This document shows positions 22,750 to 33,844 of a stretch of 64,000 nt of DNA, piece after piece. The DNA lies in contig JAWWNJ010000153.1 of NCBI GenBank assembly GCA_037176885.1, positions 248,001 through 312,000 of the forward strand. The letters are read 5' to 3'. Each line of letters starts with the position of its first letter. Positions within the stretch are counted from its first letter, which is position 1. Source of the DNA: Favolaschia claudopus (taxonomy: Eukaryota > Basidiomycota > Agaricomycetes > Agaricales > Mycenaceae). The position numbers and the translations under genes are program-made. The notes under the pieces were generated by a model, which was given only the letters and a program-made list of their open reading frames with translations, was not told where the DNA came from and did not search any database.

Positions 22750-23510
22750 GTAGACTGATCGTGTAGCTTCGTATAATCGTCAGATTGAATTCGGATCGAT
22801 AAGATGTAGGTCATAGTTGGGGGAAATTTAGCGAAGCGAAGTGTTAGATTTAAGCAGTTCCCAATGGGGAAGGAGCCGTACAAGCTGCAAGATTTAAACA
22901 TAGCTCGACTGTTTAACTTACACAGTTGCAAGAAATTGTTGAAATTTCACAGTTCGCTCTCCTCATAGCCTGCTTGATTTACACAGTTCGAAGACGTCTT
23001 ATCAACACACTTTGAGATCAACTGCGTGATTCTCACATTTCACTCATCTTTCAACCGTTGAATCTGAACACCTGCGGGATGTGTAAAATCTACACCTTTG
23101 GCTATAGTGTCAAATTACTACACTTCCTACAGTGCTTAAATCTTCATCAACTATGTGGCAGATATGTAGTGACTATGTGAAATTTTAAGGAAAATTTAGG
23201 AACTGATTTAAGGATGGTACAAACTCAAAACACCACGCCCCCACTCCTCTGACTGAGACGATGCTTGAAATATTGCCTGCAGTTCCCGCAGCTCTAAGGA
23301 TAATTTTTAAATAATAATTTGGATGGTTTTTATTGCTTTAGAGGAAGGCTGATACAAGAGCAACTGTTTACAGCACGCACTGAAGACCACAGTCGAAGCG
23401 TATGACTATAACAGTTGGGCGATGAATTGAGCTGTTTAAATCCAACACCTGAATAGAACTGTGAAAGAATCACGCCTCACTCAACTGCTTCCATCACACG
23501 GTACACAAGC
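22750..23510. repeat. AT-rich repeat region with 'CACAGTT' motifs
   Basis: Non-coding, with many related words such as TTACACAGTT, TTTCACAGTT and GTGTAAAAT in both orientations, like transposon subterminal regions. AGCGAAGTGTTAGATTTA at 22835-22852 recurs as AGCGAAGTGTTAAATTTA at 23508-23525, a direct repeat at the edge of the next element. Confidence 0.5.
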
Positions 23511-23524
23511 GAAGTGTTAAATTT

Positions 23525-23631
23525 ACAGCTGTTTGCGGAACTTAGGGCGCGGCCAATTTTTTTCCTAAAATGGACACTTTACGTTGATTTAGACCATTTC
23601 GCTCTTTACGAGCTCAATTCTGGAGATATAC
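23525..23631 (+). repeat. Left inverted arm
   Basis: Matches the reverse complement of 24143-24249 with scattered mismatches and small length differences in the poly-T run. Confidence 0.7.
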
Positions 23632-24142
23632 ACGATATTTTTTTATGGGCGTGTTTGCTTTGCCTGTCCGCAGGTGCCCCACCACTTAGTTTTAGATTCG
23701 GAGGGGTAAATACCTGAATATACAGAAAATGCCGTATCTTGCGAACTTTGGTTGGTATAAGCTCAGTTCGACCTCACAGATGCAAATGGTTTGCAAGAAC
23801 AATCCATAGAGTGTTACGGAGACGCCGATGTGGTACACTGGCCCCCCACTAATGGTCTGCTTGAAGAATCCTCATTTGCTAGCTGCAGACAGATCAGGAA
23901 GCACATTGTGCGAGAGCGCCGTAATAGATTCACAATCCGACCATATCGGCGTCTCCAAAACGGTTTGCGAGTTGTTTCCACGACATGTTGGCTTCCCTGA
24001 AGTTTCTCGGAGCTTTTAACAGCGGAAATTCGCAAGATCAAGCATTTCCTATATTATCGGATATCTACCTCGCTGAATCCCATACTAAATAGCGGGGCGC
24101 CTGCGGACAGGTAAGGAGAACGCGCTCATACAAAAATCTAGC

Positions 24143-24249
24143 TGATATCCCAGGAAACGAGCTCAAAATGAGTGAAATGGTCCAAATCAACGTAAAGTGT
24201 CCATTTTAGGAAAAAATTTGGCCGCGCCCTAAGTTCCGCAAACAGCTGT
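24143..24249 (-). repeat. Right inverted arm
   Basis: Inverted copy of 23525-23631. Confidence 0.7.
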
Positions 24250-24344
24250 AAGCACTTCAAAACGCCCGCCAAATCTTTTGGTGGCCGGTACCGGACAAAA
24301 TAGCGGTTTGCATCTGTTTCCTCACTGATCATCATGTTTCCCCA

Positions 24345-24515
24345 TCATTCCGCACGATTCCTTCCCATTCCTCGTCGATCCTCAGGTATCCTCACGAATC
24401 CCTACAAATCATCGCTGGTCCTGAGGATTCCCCAATGAATCCTGCATTTTCCCCTCTTAGCATTCAACTTTGCATCCTCAGCATTCCTAAGGAATCCGGC
24501 CCATTCCTGATTTTT
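24345..24515 (+). repeat. Left subterminal ATTCC-repeat cluster
   Basis: Dense GATTCC, CATTCC and GATCCTCAGG words. It includes the palindrome ATTCCTAAGGAAT at 24483-24495, identical to the copy at the other end. These could be transposase-binding sites. Confidence 0.6.
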
Positions 24516-24716
24516 CTTGAACTCTGTTTGAACTTGACATTCTGACTCGTTCTGAATTTGAACTTGCATTCACTGCGATTCCTCATCATTCCCAGCTGAT
24601 TGGGATCAGCTCCCGCGACGTCATCTTGGTGTTTTTACACGGCTTCCAGCTCTCATTCCTCTTTCTTCCTGACTCTCTTGTGTGCATTCTGCCGTACCTA
24701 AGCTCTACTGGCTCGT

Positions 24717-26294
24717 ATGAACACTGAGCAACGACTGAGAAACCTACGAGACGCCTATCACGCTCTTCACGACGATGTTCTCTCAGCTCTGCGCACTATG
24801 GTCGGAGATCCACCGAGCTTGAATGCTGTTCGAGACAGGGCACTGGCGTTAGCTTCAGCGGCGGAGATGGTAAGAATGACACCAATACAACTCCCTTCGA
24901 ATGCTAATGGTGTCTTTTAGCATCGAGCTGTTTTCCCCCCAGACGAGTATGCTACTCTTCAGACGTCTATCACCGACATCGTGACGGCTCTTGATCTTGC
25001 TTGCCACGACTCGATGGACCCGCCTGATGCTGCCCCTCTGACTGTTGCTCATCGTGTTCGTACTGGGCGACGAGGCCGGCCACGCGTTGAGATTGATCCC
25101 CAATTTTTGAGCGCCGCCCTCGATCTTCGTGGTCCGACCGGAATTGCTCCTGAAATTGGAGTTTCAGCTCGCACTGTTCGTCGTGCCGCTCTTCGAGCTG
25201 GACTAGTTCAACCCGGCGCGCCTGTGTTCCAGTCTCGGACAAACGAACAAGGTCAAGTTGAGGTTGTACATACTTCGACTGCACCTCCCGTTTCCGTCAT
25301 CTCCGATGCAGATCTCGACCAGCTTGTCGCGTCGACACTTGAAGTATTTCCTCAGTTCGGACGCCGTATGATTCGGGGACATCTTAAGTCTCAGGGGTAT
25401 CGCATTCCCCGTGATCGAATAACGGCGTCGTATTTGCGGGTGCATGGTGCTCCCGCAATCTTTGGGGACCGACAAATTAGTCGTAAGAAGTATCGTGTCC
25501 CAGGTCCAATGTCGCTCGCCCATCTCGACGGTCAACACGGTAAGTATTGTTGTGCGATCTTAATTTCTTCGACTAATTTCAACCAGGTCTTATTCGCTAC
25601 AAAATTGTTATTCACTGTATAATCGACGGTTATTCGCGGTTTGTACTCGGAATCCGTGTGCACAACAACAATCGCGGAGCGAGCGTCCTACGCTTGTTGC
25701 TCGACGTCATTGCGCTGCATGGTTGTCCCAGCCGCTTGCGAGGCGATCACGGTGTCGAGAACATTGAGGTTGCTGTTTATATGGAGGAAGTCAAAGGCCC
25801 TGGCCGAGGATCATTCATCTGGGGAAGGTCAGTTCATTTCTGCGTTCCTATACCCTTGCTGAGATTCTCCCTTCAGGAGCGTTCACAACACACGCATCGA
25901 GCGTTTGTGGTACGATGTTACGCATGGCTTCGGAAAGAAATGGAAGGTTTTTTTCCTCGATCTCGAAACCAACCACGGTCTCAACCCCACTCGCCCAGGC
26001 CATATATGGCTTCTTCACCACCTTTTCCTCGCGTCAATCAACCGTGATGCTCAAGACTGGGCCGAAGCTTGGAACTCTCATCAGCTTACGGTTCGTCGGC
26101 AGCGCGAACGCAGTCCGCGTGATCTTTTTATGTTCGGGATGTTGAGGGAGGGTCCACGGGGGATATCCTCCTTTTTAGCTGTCGAGGAGGAGGAGGAGAT
26201 CGAAGACATCAATGAGTATGGGATCGACTGGGAGGCGAACGAGGAGCCGGAATTAATTGCTCACCTGCTTGAGAATAACCCTAGTCTCTCATAG
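24717..26294 (+). CDS. DDE integrase-like transposase
   Basis: Integrase-core (rve-type, RNase H fold) protein, 476 residues in four exons: 24717-24869, 24921-25539, 25587-25827, 25877-26294. A helix-turn-helix lies at 'GIAPEIGVSARTVRRAALRA', preceded by GRRGRPRVE, an AT-hook-like basic patch. The catalytic triad is visible: Asp in 'HLDGQH', Asp in 'RGDHGVENIEV', Glu in 'HNTRIERLWYDV'. The segment 'IHCIIDGYSRFVLGIRVHNN' is the typical strand after the first Asp. The C-terminus is acidic (EEEEEIEDI). Similar genes are scattered in fungal and animal genomes as transposon remnants. Here every exon is open, so it may be functional. It should cut and join the ends of the surrounding element. Confidence 0.85.
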
Positions 26295-26776
26295 CCAGAC
26301 TTCAACACTCTTGATCTCGTACCTCGATGTGTTGAAGTCTGTTTTTAAGTTGATAGGCGTGTCAATGGTAGAACCTTATTATATAATCTTTGTGGCTGTG
26401 TTTCTTACGTCAATTTCGTTCACTTTTCTCATAGCGCCCTCCCTCAGGCGCATATACACTATTATTTGGGCCAGAGACAATCTATATAGGCATATCTATC
26501 TCTCTGAAAAAAAAAACGCAGTAAAATGCATCTTCTGGGTCTACGCACCAAGCCCTTGCTCTGCCTTGTGACACCTGTGACAGAATGGTAACGCATTTTT
26601 TCAACCACTTTCCGCAGCACCTTCTCATGATTCTGGCTGGTTTCAAGCGCCGAATAGATTCCTAACTCCCTATATAAACGCTCCAGACTAAATCTGAGCT
26701 CTATATACCGTGTAAATGGGCGGAAATATGATTACATAATCCAAATTTTACTCCTTGCACGCCCTTGATCTTAAAA
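26295..26776. other. Integrase 3' flank, no gene seen
   Basis: AT-rich spacer after the integrase stop; probable 3' UTR. No motif seen. Confidence 0.45.
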
Positions 26777-27028
26777 ATGGACTAGAATAACCCTGACGAG
26801 CGTGCCAACAACACCGACCCGTTCGCGTCATCCAGCACCCCTGCAAACCTCTCCGAAGTTTTGTGCGAGCCGCCTGGTTGCCCTTTCACTCCGAGGCAGC
26901 TTCAATTACTTGACGAGCAATTGAACGCATCGGTTGATCTCTTTTCTCGCAACATGAACGTAAGGCGGTTGGTTTGGGCTCGGGCACTTCAAATCGCGCA
27001 GAATATTCAGGAGGGAGTAATACACTAA
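26777..27028 (+). pseudogene. Small ORF broken by TAG at codon 3
   Basis: ATG-GAC-TAG followed in the same frame by 81 open codons: 'NPDERANNTDPFASSSTP', 'CPFTPRQLQLLDEQLNASVD', 'RRLVWARALQIAQNIQEG'. The composition looks coding (amphipathic helices) and differs from the surrounding AT-rich spacer. The heptad-like leucines loosely recall the N-terminal helices of the integrase (MNTEQRLRNLRDAYHALHDD). A start at the internal Met (26954) or an alternative upstream exon could rescue part of it. Unknown function; possibly a broken element accessory gene. Confidence 0.4.
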
Positions 27029-27200
27029 ATATCTAAGTAATTACAATTTTAATCAACCTATTTTTCTCGCCTAAACTGCTCAAGCTGCTTGCTCGATGCT
27101 TATATCGGATGCCCCAAAATTCCTTCCACATCAACGCACTGAATTTCCGTCGAATCAATTTAACGCCAAGTACACAGATGTCACAAGTATGGGGTTGTTA

Positions 27201-27707
27201 TTACAATCCTTGATTTGCTTCATCTATCTTTCCGATAACTTCAAATCTATTTCTTTTAAACTCATCAGAACACACCGAACACAATAAGATATCGAAACAA
27301 CGCACTTGAACACAAAAAACCACCGCTCCAGGTTTTCTCTCTCTTTTTCTGTCAGTCCCGATGCCCTGACAACCCTCGCATCCGCCTCGAGTACACTCCC
27401 TTTTGCTAACGCGTACGTGATATCATTCCCCGCATAGAATTTGAACAATCCATTGGGACCGAAAGCCTCCTTCATGCGGGTGACATCGAACACAAGTCCT
27501 GTAAACCACTGTTAGTTCTCCTCTTATAAGCATTGAAAGGCACTGAGTCGTGCCTTTCAAAACAATCAGTATCCGTGCACCGAACTCGTATTCATCATCC
27601 CTTGTCAAGTCAGCCAGAGTCATTATTGAGAGGCTCGTTGTGTTGAGATTTTGATTGATAGGGTTGGCAGGAATAAATAGAGGAACTACTTCATTTGCGA
27701 GAGACAT
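27201..27707 (-). CDS. Cytochrome b5 / MAPR-like heme-domain protein
   Basis: A 130-residue protein with the membrane-associated progesterone receptor type of cytochrome b5 fold: 'LADLTRDDEYEFGARILIVL', 'KGLVFDVTRMKEAFGPNG', 'KFYAGNDITYALAKGS', then 'WFFVFKFEVIGKIDEANQ'. Exon 1 ends after ILIVLK. Intron 1 appears to be GC-AG (27551-27497 approximately) with a perfect AACTAAC branch site; intron 2 has a GTGCGT donor. At the place where MAPR proteins usually have the heme-ligating Tyr (G-P-Y) this one reads G-L-F, so heme binding is doubtful. It is divergently transcribed from the AT-hook gene and lies inside the candidate element, possibly as captured host cargo. Confidence 0.7.
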
Positions 27708-27880
27708 TATAAAGATGTTAATGGTGGAGGATAGGAGAAGCGAATCAGATAATGATTCGCACATTCGGATCGAGCAAGCCGGAAGCACACGAGATCGTGT
27801 CGCGTGCCGTTGTTGATTGATCGGGTAACGTGTGAAGTTAATCACTCTTTGCTCCGCTCCACCGTCTCGTCGCGTTCACG
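27708..27880. promoter_or_regulatory. Shared divergent promoter
   Basis: Only 173 bp separate the start codons of the b5-like gene and the AT-hook gene, so both must be driven from here. TTTGCTCCGCTCCACCGTC near the right side may be the plus-strand initiation region. Confidence 0.4.
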
Positions 27881-29781
27881 ATGCCTGAGTTCCAAGTCTT
27901 GTCAGCATTTCTGCGGCGCATCAAGCGGGCACTGAAGCGCCGCTTCAAGAAAACTGGTCGTTGGCCGCAAGGTTAATCTAGATGCTTTGCCGTCCATGAC
28001 ATAGCTGAGAAAACTCAATTTCAGGTTACTTCTTGTTTTTCCCCCGCACATGGGCAGAAGGCACGGCCCGGAAGGCTCACAAGACATTCTCTGCCGACGT
28101 TGGTGACTACGTCGAAACCCTCGAACCGATGCCGGCCAAAGTCTGCGAATACGACGATAGGAAGTTCCCAAAGAATCGACCTGGGCGATACGTTATAACT
28201 CAGCAGCTCAAGCCTGGGCCCGTAAACGTGGCTGTTCGCGGGAAGCACATCGCACTGTCTGCGGGCCATGTGTGTCATCGAGTTCTCCTTGCTATATGCC
28301 ATATATATTTACCGTTCTTGTTCAGCATGCGGTAGTCTGCCGATTCGCACTGGAGGGCAGTATATTGGTGATGGATAGACGTGATTTTGACGAACTTGTG
28401 GCGGAATGCGTCCCCGGCAACAACCCGAACAAAAACAAAGCGGCTCGTTTACGCTCATTCCTCGCCCCCGAACGATTCATTGAACCTGGTGCACGCTTGA
28501 AAGAAGGCGAGGATTTCAAGATTAATATCTTGGCTGCCGTGGTGATGGAGGAGGAGGTGATAGTGGTGATGGACTATTCTCGTATGACCCAGATCCACGT
28601 CGTGAGCAGCGCTAGGATGTTCGAAAAGGAAGACCTTCGCCCAGGGTCACAGGTTTTTAGTCTCTCGCATCTCCGGGTAATACTCGCTGATTATTTCTGG
28701 AGATCTGGCGCGATAGGCTGTGGGCAAAGTGGCCCAGCGCCCCCGATTGGGTTTTCGAAACCGACGATGCGCTCGCTGGTCTAGACCAGTGGCGTGACAC
28801 TGTTCTTCAAACTCAGCGCCGTATGGCCATTCTGGATGTTCTCAATCAAGCAGACAGTTTCGCGTCTGGCCTTGGTCAACAAATGGCAAGTGATCTCCTC
28901 TTCGAGTGCGCCATTCACCCGGATATGCCGAGCTTCGATCTATGCTCCCATGATGGGTTGTATGCGCGCTTCCGTGCCCATATTCCGGTTTTCATGCGCA
29001 CCTTCGTGTCTGATCGCTATTTCGAACGCTGTGGGCTGGCGTCGAACTCCCTCAATCCCTTCTACTTCAACGACTATTCCGACAACAATTTCATTCGCGG
29101 GTTTGTCAAGGTCTATCGTAAAATCGAAGTCCGAGTTCCAGCTGCTCTGTACCATTTATATCAATCAGAGGGTCTCTTTGACTCTGACCATACCATTGGT
29201 GCGTCATATTGGACTACGTTCATTGCAAGAGCATAACATGGCGATCCAGGCTTACCTTACCTAGCTCCATGCGAACCTACCACTCGCATGTTCAAAGTCG
29301 TACCAGTTCGATTCTTTGAAGACTCAGCTAACAACCGTTATCACATCATCAAAGCCATGCCGCCCGACTCATGGGAGAGTGCTCACACCGTGGTAAGTAA
29401 GATTAGCTTTTTCGGAAGTCGTTTCCGCTCACGGATCTATAGGAGTCTCCATTTGAAGATGTGTCGAATGCCGGATTTCAATCAACCCTTGGTCCAGCCT
29501 CCTTCGTCGAACCTCTGCGCAACAAACTGGACCCGGACGAAGTTGCTCGTCTGCGGGTCGGAAAGCGAGGTCGCCCGCCGAAAGTATGTGCTCAATATCA
29601 TTGATCTACGCCGTCTCTTTACTCTTTGAAGCCCAAGCGCACGGGAAAACCCGGCAGACCCAAGAGCACTCTCACACTGCGGGTCAAACAACGTATCGAA
29701 GCCATCCCGCGCTCACTGAAGCGTCACACGGCAACGTTTGATGAGAAGGAAAATGATCCAATCGAGGTGGAGGAAGTTTGA
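27881..29781 (+). CDS. AT-hook protein of the candidate element
   Basis: Multi-exon protein I do not recognise as a whole. Exon 1 encodes MPEFQVLSAFLRRIKRALKR with a basic stretch, then 'GYFLFFPRTWAEGTARKAHK'. The middle exons are open and protein-like ('GDYVETLEPMPAKVCEYDDR', 'LFECAIHPDMPSFDLCSHDG', 'FYFNDYSDNNFIRGFVKVYR'). The C-terminus has two AT-hook cores, KRGRPPK and GKPGRPK, in a basic tail, then 'FDEKENDPIEVEEV'. The AT hooks suggest binding of AT-rich DNA, perhaps the element's subterminal repeats. Six to seven introns of normal length; junctions are inferred from frame continuity. Role in transposition or chromatin targeting is inference. Confidence 0.7.
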
Positions 29782-31724
29782 CTCCTCAACCTCGATATCA
29801 TACGCGCAGTAGCCATAGAGTATAGTCTGCTATAGGACTTTGATATGTATATGGGTGGATTGTTCGGTGACCTGAGCAAAATCATAAGTTTACAATTCCT
29901 CGACGCTGGAAACCACATTCTAATCAGCAGAAACACATCCAGTGAGATCTATTCAGGGTTTCCACTTCAGAATAATTGCCCTAGTGCAGAGAGATACACC
30001 TTGATTGCAGTAGTAGGTCCCGGATTCGGACGACATACAGAAGCAAACAATATGGCTTGATCGCACTTGAACCAATTCCTCGACGTGTAATATCTTTGTC
30101 TAAGGCTTGAAAACACATTCAGGGTAACTTGAACATCAATGTCCCTCCAAATTAATTACCTACACTCCGAGAAACACTTCTGTGATGCGCTAGCAGCTCT
30201 CCAATTAGGACGCACATACAGGTACAAACAAGTTGGAAACTTGCTACTTTCTGCCGAAATTGATGATGAAATCACTAGATATGGGGCATGGTACAGCTCA
30301 ACTAGTGCCTCCGCGAATATCTAGCTTTACAGCTTCCCTGATGTAGTATGTACAGAGTTAGGACGAAGACGAAATTTCCGAATTGGGTTAGATATGCATA
30401 CAGATATAAACAGTTCGACAGGTTGCACTCAACCAATTCCTCAACGTGTGGAAGAACATCAGGACCTTGTTGTAACAATACAAGTCAATCTAGATGTGAA
30501 ACTCTCCCTGAATCAATTGTCTCCATACCGAAAAGTACGTCGATGACACACTAGCAGGGTTCCAAATCAGGAAGAGCCTCAGCGTAGAGCCATGCGGGAG
30601 ATTTTCTGTTTCTGGGATGTATTCATACTTAGTTGTGAGTACGCCTTTCGATTTACCGCTCCCACCAGAAGTTGTCATGAAGATCGCGACAGAGTTGCGG
30701 TCACGTGATCGTGTTCTCTTGTACTCGATGTATTCCTGAATCCTCAACGTGCAATGTCGGCGTAGCAGCCTCAAAAACACATGTACGAAGATTGAACAGT
30801 CGGTTTCTCTTCAAATTAATTATCTGTAGTCTGTGCAACACTCCTGCCAGGTGCTATTAGCTTCCTTCAAGTTAGACCACCTAGTACAACAAGTACTTGC
30901 TAGGAAGGTTGCGTGTGAGACAGTGTATTAAGAGAGACCTGCTAGCATTATGAGGCCATGGTTTAGCATGGCTATGAAAGTATTTTACGCTCTGGATGCC
31001 CAATCGCACTTTACCGAGCTGCCGAACATACCCGAAATGGAAGTTGCTTGAGTGCACCAGTGCTCAAAGCCGCAACCGTGGCATCTGAAAATCGAATGCA
31101 CGTCTGAACAGTCTATTAGAGGCATACAATACTCTAAATTTACCATTTTGAACTGTGTTGTGTTGAAAAGAGTGAAATCAGCATGTTTGGTCACAAACCG
31201 GTTGTCCTTCGGAAATAATCCAATTTCCCAGTATTCTGATGATCAAATGCGCTAGAAATGTTACACCAGTATATTTACGCTCAAAGGAGTCTGGATGCTC
31301 AACAGCAACTTCCCTGAAAGGATTTGTTCTGAATTACAGAGTCATAATCTTCGACACTTTAAGGCAGTTGAAATTGTGATTGTTTGTGCTCTTTCAATGA
31401 AGAGATTATGAGCTAAATGCGAGATAAGCAATGCACTGGTGCTCCTATGAGGTATAAGCTTTATACCTTTTCTCATAGCGCAGGTACGAAATGCGAACGA
31501 AGGGTTGACGCGGTCACGTGACCGTGTTTGCCCATCTCACAACGCGCCAATGTCCAACAGCGATGGTATAGAGAATACTTCTGTGATGCTTCAGACATTC
31601 ATTGAAGTCCTTAAAAGAGGTTTTTACTCCCAGATTTCACTAGGTGCACAATCCCTTACAAGGAAATCTGATTTTCCCGGATTGGGAGGCGAAGTTACAT
31701 TTCGGTAAAGCCTGGAGCCATAGT
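29782..31724. repeat. Spacer with four degenerate direct repeats
   Basis: No gene seen. Four diverged units begin with AATTCCTCRACG-like words at about 29895, 30072, 30432 and 30738, each followed by related words (AAACACAT, CAAATTAATTA, CACTTCTG, GCTAGCAG). The palindrome CGGTCACGTGACCG lies at about 31512-31525, with a near copy (GTCACGTGATCGTG) at about 30700. Confidence 0.5.
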
Positions 31725-33712
31725 TCAAGTCACAGGTTCTACTACTGTAAGTGGCCCATCGCGCAAACTATAAGACAGAGATTTATATGGGATTAGCTTG
31801 TCTTTCACCGCCTTGACCTTTGCCCTGATCGTAATCGCAATCCCGGAGCCACCTGCCTGGTTCAGAGATTGTGCGGTATGCGAGGTGGCCAGGGCAGGGG
31901 CAAAGCACACCGCCAAGAATCGCCGCAGCGCATTCTCTTTTAGCTGTTCTACAGAGGATGCAGGACCAGTGTTGGAGCTCTGTCGATCCTGTAAATACAT
32001 TAGCGTAGCGCGGGCATCCCGGGTGAACGTTTTGTTGTTTCCGTAAGTGGACAGTTTCAATGCAGCCCAAAGCGGAACTGCATCCGCTATTTTGTACTCG
32101 TCAGAGGTTGGAATCCCTGCACCTCTGGCGCGGGCGATGACATCCTCGACAATGAGAATTTGTCGAATTTGGGTGTACGCGGTTCCGAATTTAGGCAGAG
32201 ATCCGTCGTCCTCCAACAGAATGGAAAGTTGATATGCTTCGGGGAGAAAATGCTGGTCAAGTGCCGCGCTCACCAAGGCAAGATTGGCTAAGCAGCGCTG
32301 GACAATCTGCGGCGGTTGCGGCATCGGTGTTCTCGACATTGAGCGACTCGCTGGGCGACTGTTCTCTGATGGTACTGGAGTAGCGGAGGAGCTAGATGGA
32401 GGAACAGTAGGTGCGGTGAGATACTGGAGAGAAATTAGGTCAGATCAGTAGCGAGATAAAACGCACTCACACGAGGGAAGACATAGAGCACGAAAAAGAA
32501 TGTAGCTTCAGCAATGCCACGAATGCGGAAGATTTCATGGCTGGTAGGTGTATGAGCGGCTCGTGGCGCAATGACCGTCATAGAAGAATCGAGGTGGGAG
32601 CGCAAAGACCCCTTTTCGGAGTAGGTGTTTTGAAGCATACTAAAAGTGGGATCCTGAACCTCGATCAATCGCTGAGAGCACGCGATACAATACTCGGTAC
32701 GATCCAGCTGCCGACAAATCCTTCTCAACATCTCTGCTGCTGTGCCACTGCCGTCACAAAGTGCGAGGATGAGATCCCTCAGAGATGGAGCCAAAGAAGC
32801 GACACAAACGAGTTCCAGGAAGCCACACTGCGCAGGATTCTCGGATGGGAGCCCGAGATATACAGCAACCTCAGCTGGAATCGCTGACGGAGGCCGGCTG
32901 ACAGTGGGAGGAACAACAGGTGGAGCAGGAGTGCGGCGGAGACGTTCGCGCTCACGCAGATTAGCGAGACTTCCGTTACCAGCCCTGGGACATGCGACTG
33001 CTGGGAGAACGGGATTTTGGTTGACGGGCGGGAAGAGGTGGTCCAGATTGGAATCACTGGCAGATTCGTCGTGAGTTGACTCGAAATCCAGCGCGTTTGG
33101 AGAGCCTGTCGTCAGAGGAAACCCGAGCGAGCTACTGGTGAACGAGGTTGACCTAGAGCCTGGATAACGCGCACGTGGAGAGTGAAGAGTAGGTGGACGA
33201 TAAATGATGTTGTGGAAATCATTGGCTTCTGCCGGAGAAGGATTGGTTGAAATTGGCGCCAATGGGTAAGACGGTGAGCTGGGGAGCGCGTTCTCGAGAA
33301 AGTCCAGCCCAGGTGCGTTCATGAAGTGATGAATGCTGGCCTCGACTTCTGGGTTCAAAGTGACAGTGAGATCTTCGCCCATAGGCTCCTCAGGCCAATT
33401 ATCGAAGTCCAACTCGCTTTGTGAATTGTTGAAAAACAGCTGATCAAAAATAATGTGGCACGCACGGTACGGAATCTCCTGCCTCTGAATGCTCAACAAC
33501 GACTTCCATATTATTGTCGACCTCATCTATTCAAACTCAGAAAAGAGACAAATAACAACGCAAGATGATTTACCCTCCACTTGAGGAACAGAGTTGAGCT
33601 CGTCTGAGCGTCGGCGATAATGAGGAGTACGAGATCGTTGTGGCAGGGGGCGAACTGGAGATGGAGCCTCTCCATTGAGCCGGCGACTGTGTCGGGTGGG
33701 GGCTTGGCTCAT
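31725..33712 (-). CDS. Unknown Ser/Pro-rich protein of the candidate element
   Basis: Protein of unknown family. Exon 1 is 33712 to about 33572 (MSQAPTRHSRRLNGEAPSPV, strongly basic and probably nuclear), joined by a 46-nt intron to 'DEVDNNMEVVVEHSEAGD', then by a GTGCGT intron to 'ELDFDNWPEEPMGED'. A long Ser/Pro-rich region follows, then 'EYCIACSQRLIE' (a CxxC pair) and 'IFRIRGIAEATFFFVLYVFP'. The last exon (from about 32412) encodes 'RCLANLALVSAALDQHFLPE' and 'AVPLWAALKLSTYGNNKTF', a globular C-terminal domain ending TVVEPVT. All exons are open. It is adjacent to and co-oriented with the HECT-like gene, suggesting a joint function. Confidence 0.6.
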
Positions 33713-33844
33713 TGCGCACAGTGAAGAACACTCAAAGACGATTATATAGCAGTACTTGAAGTTTTCACACTAACGGTGAGCCCTGAAATCGCTTAAACAT
33801 TTCAAATGAGCTCGGGTAAAGTACCGAGACATCGTAGCAGTAAT

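Larger units (their letters stand above)
23511..24258. mobile_element. Non-autonomous element with long inverted arms
   Basis: A 748-bp element bounded by GAAGTG at both ends in inverted orientation. Inner arms of about 107 bp (23525-23631 and 24143-24249) are inverted copies of each other, both starting ACAGCTGTTTGCGGAACTTA and containing AAATGGACACTTTACGTTGA (one internal run is exact). The centre holds no convincing gene. I find no clear target-site duplication, so exact ends and superfamily are open. Confidence 0.65.

Noticed and set aside
22109..23000. Palindromic words around 'CACAGTT' considered as a CRISPR-like array
   Set aside because: Spacing is irregular, units vary and occur in both orientations; a eukaryotic transposon-end pattern explains them better.
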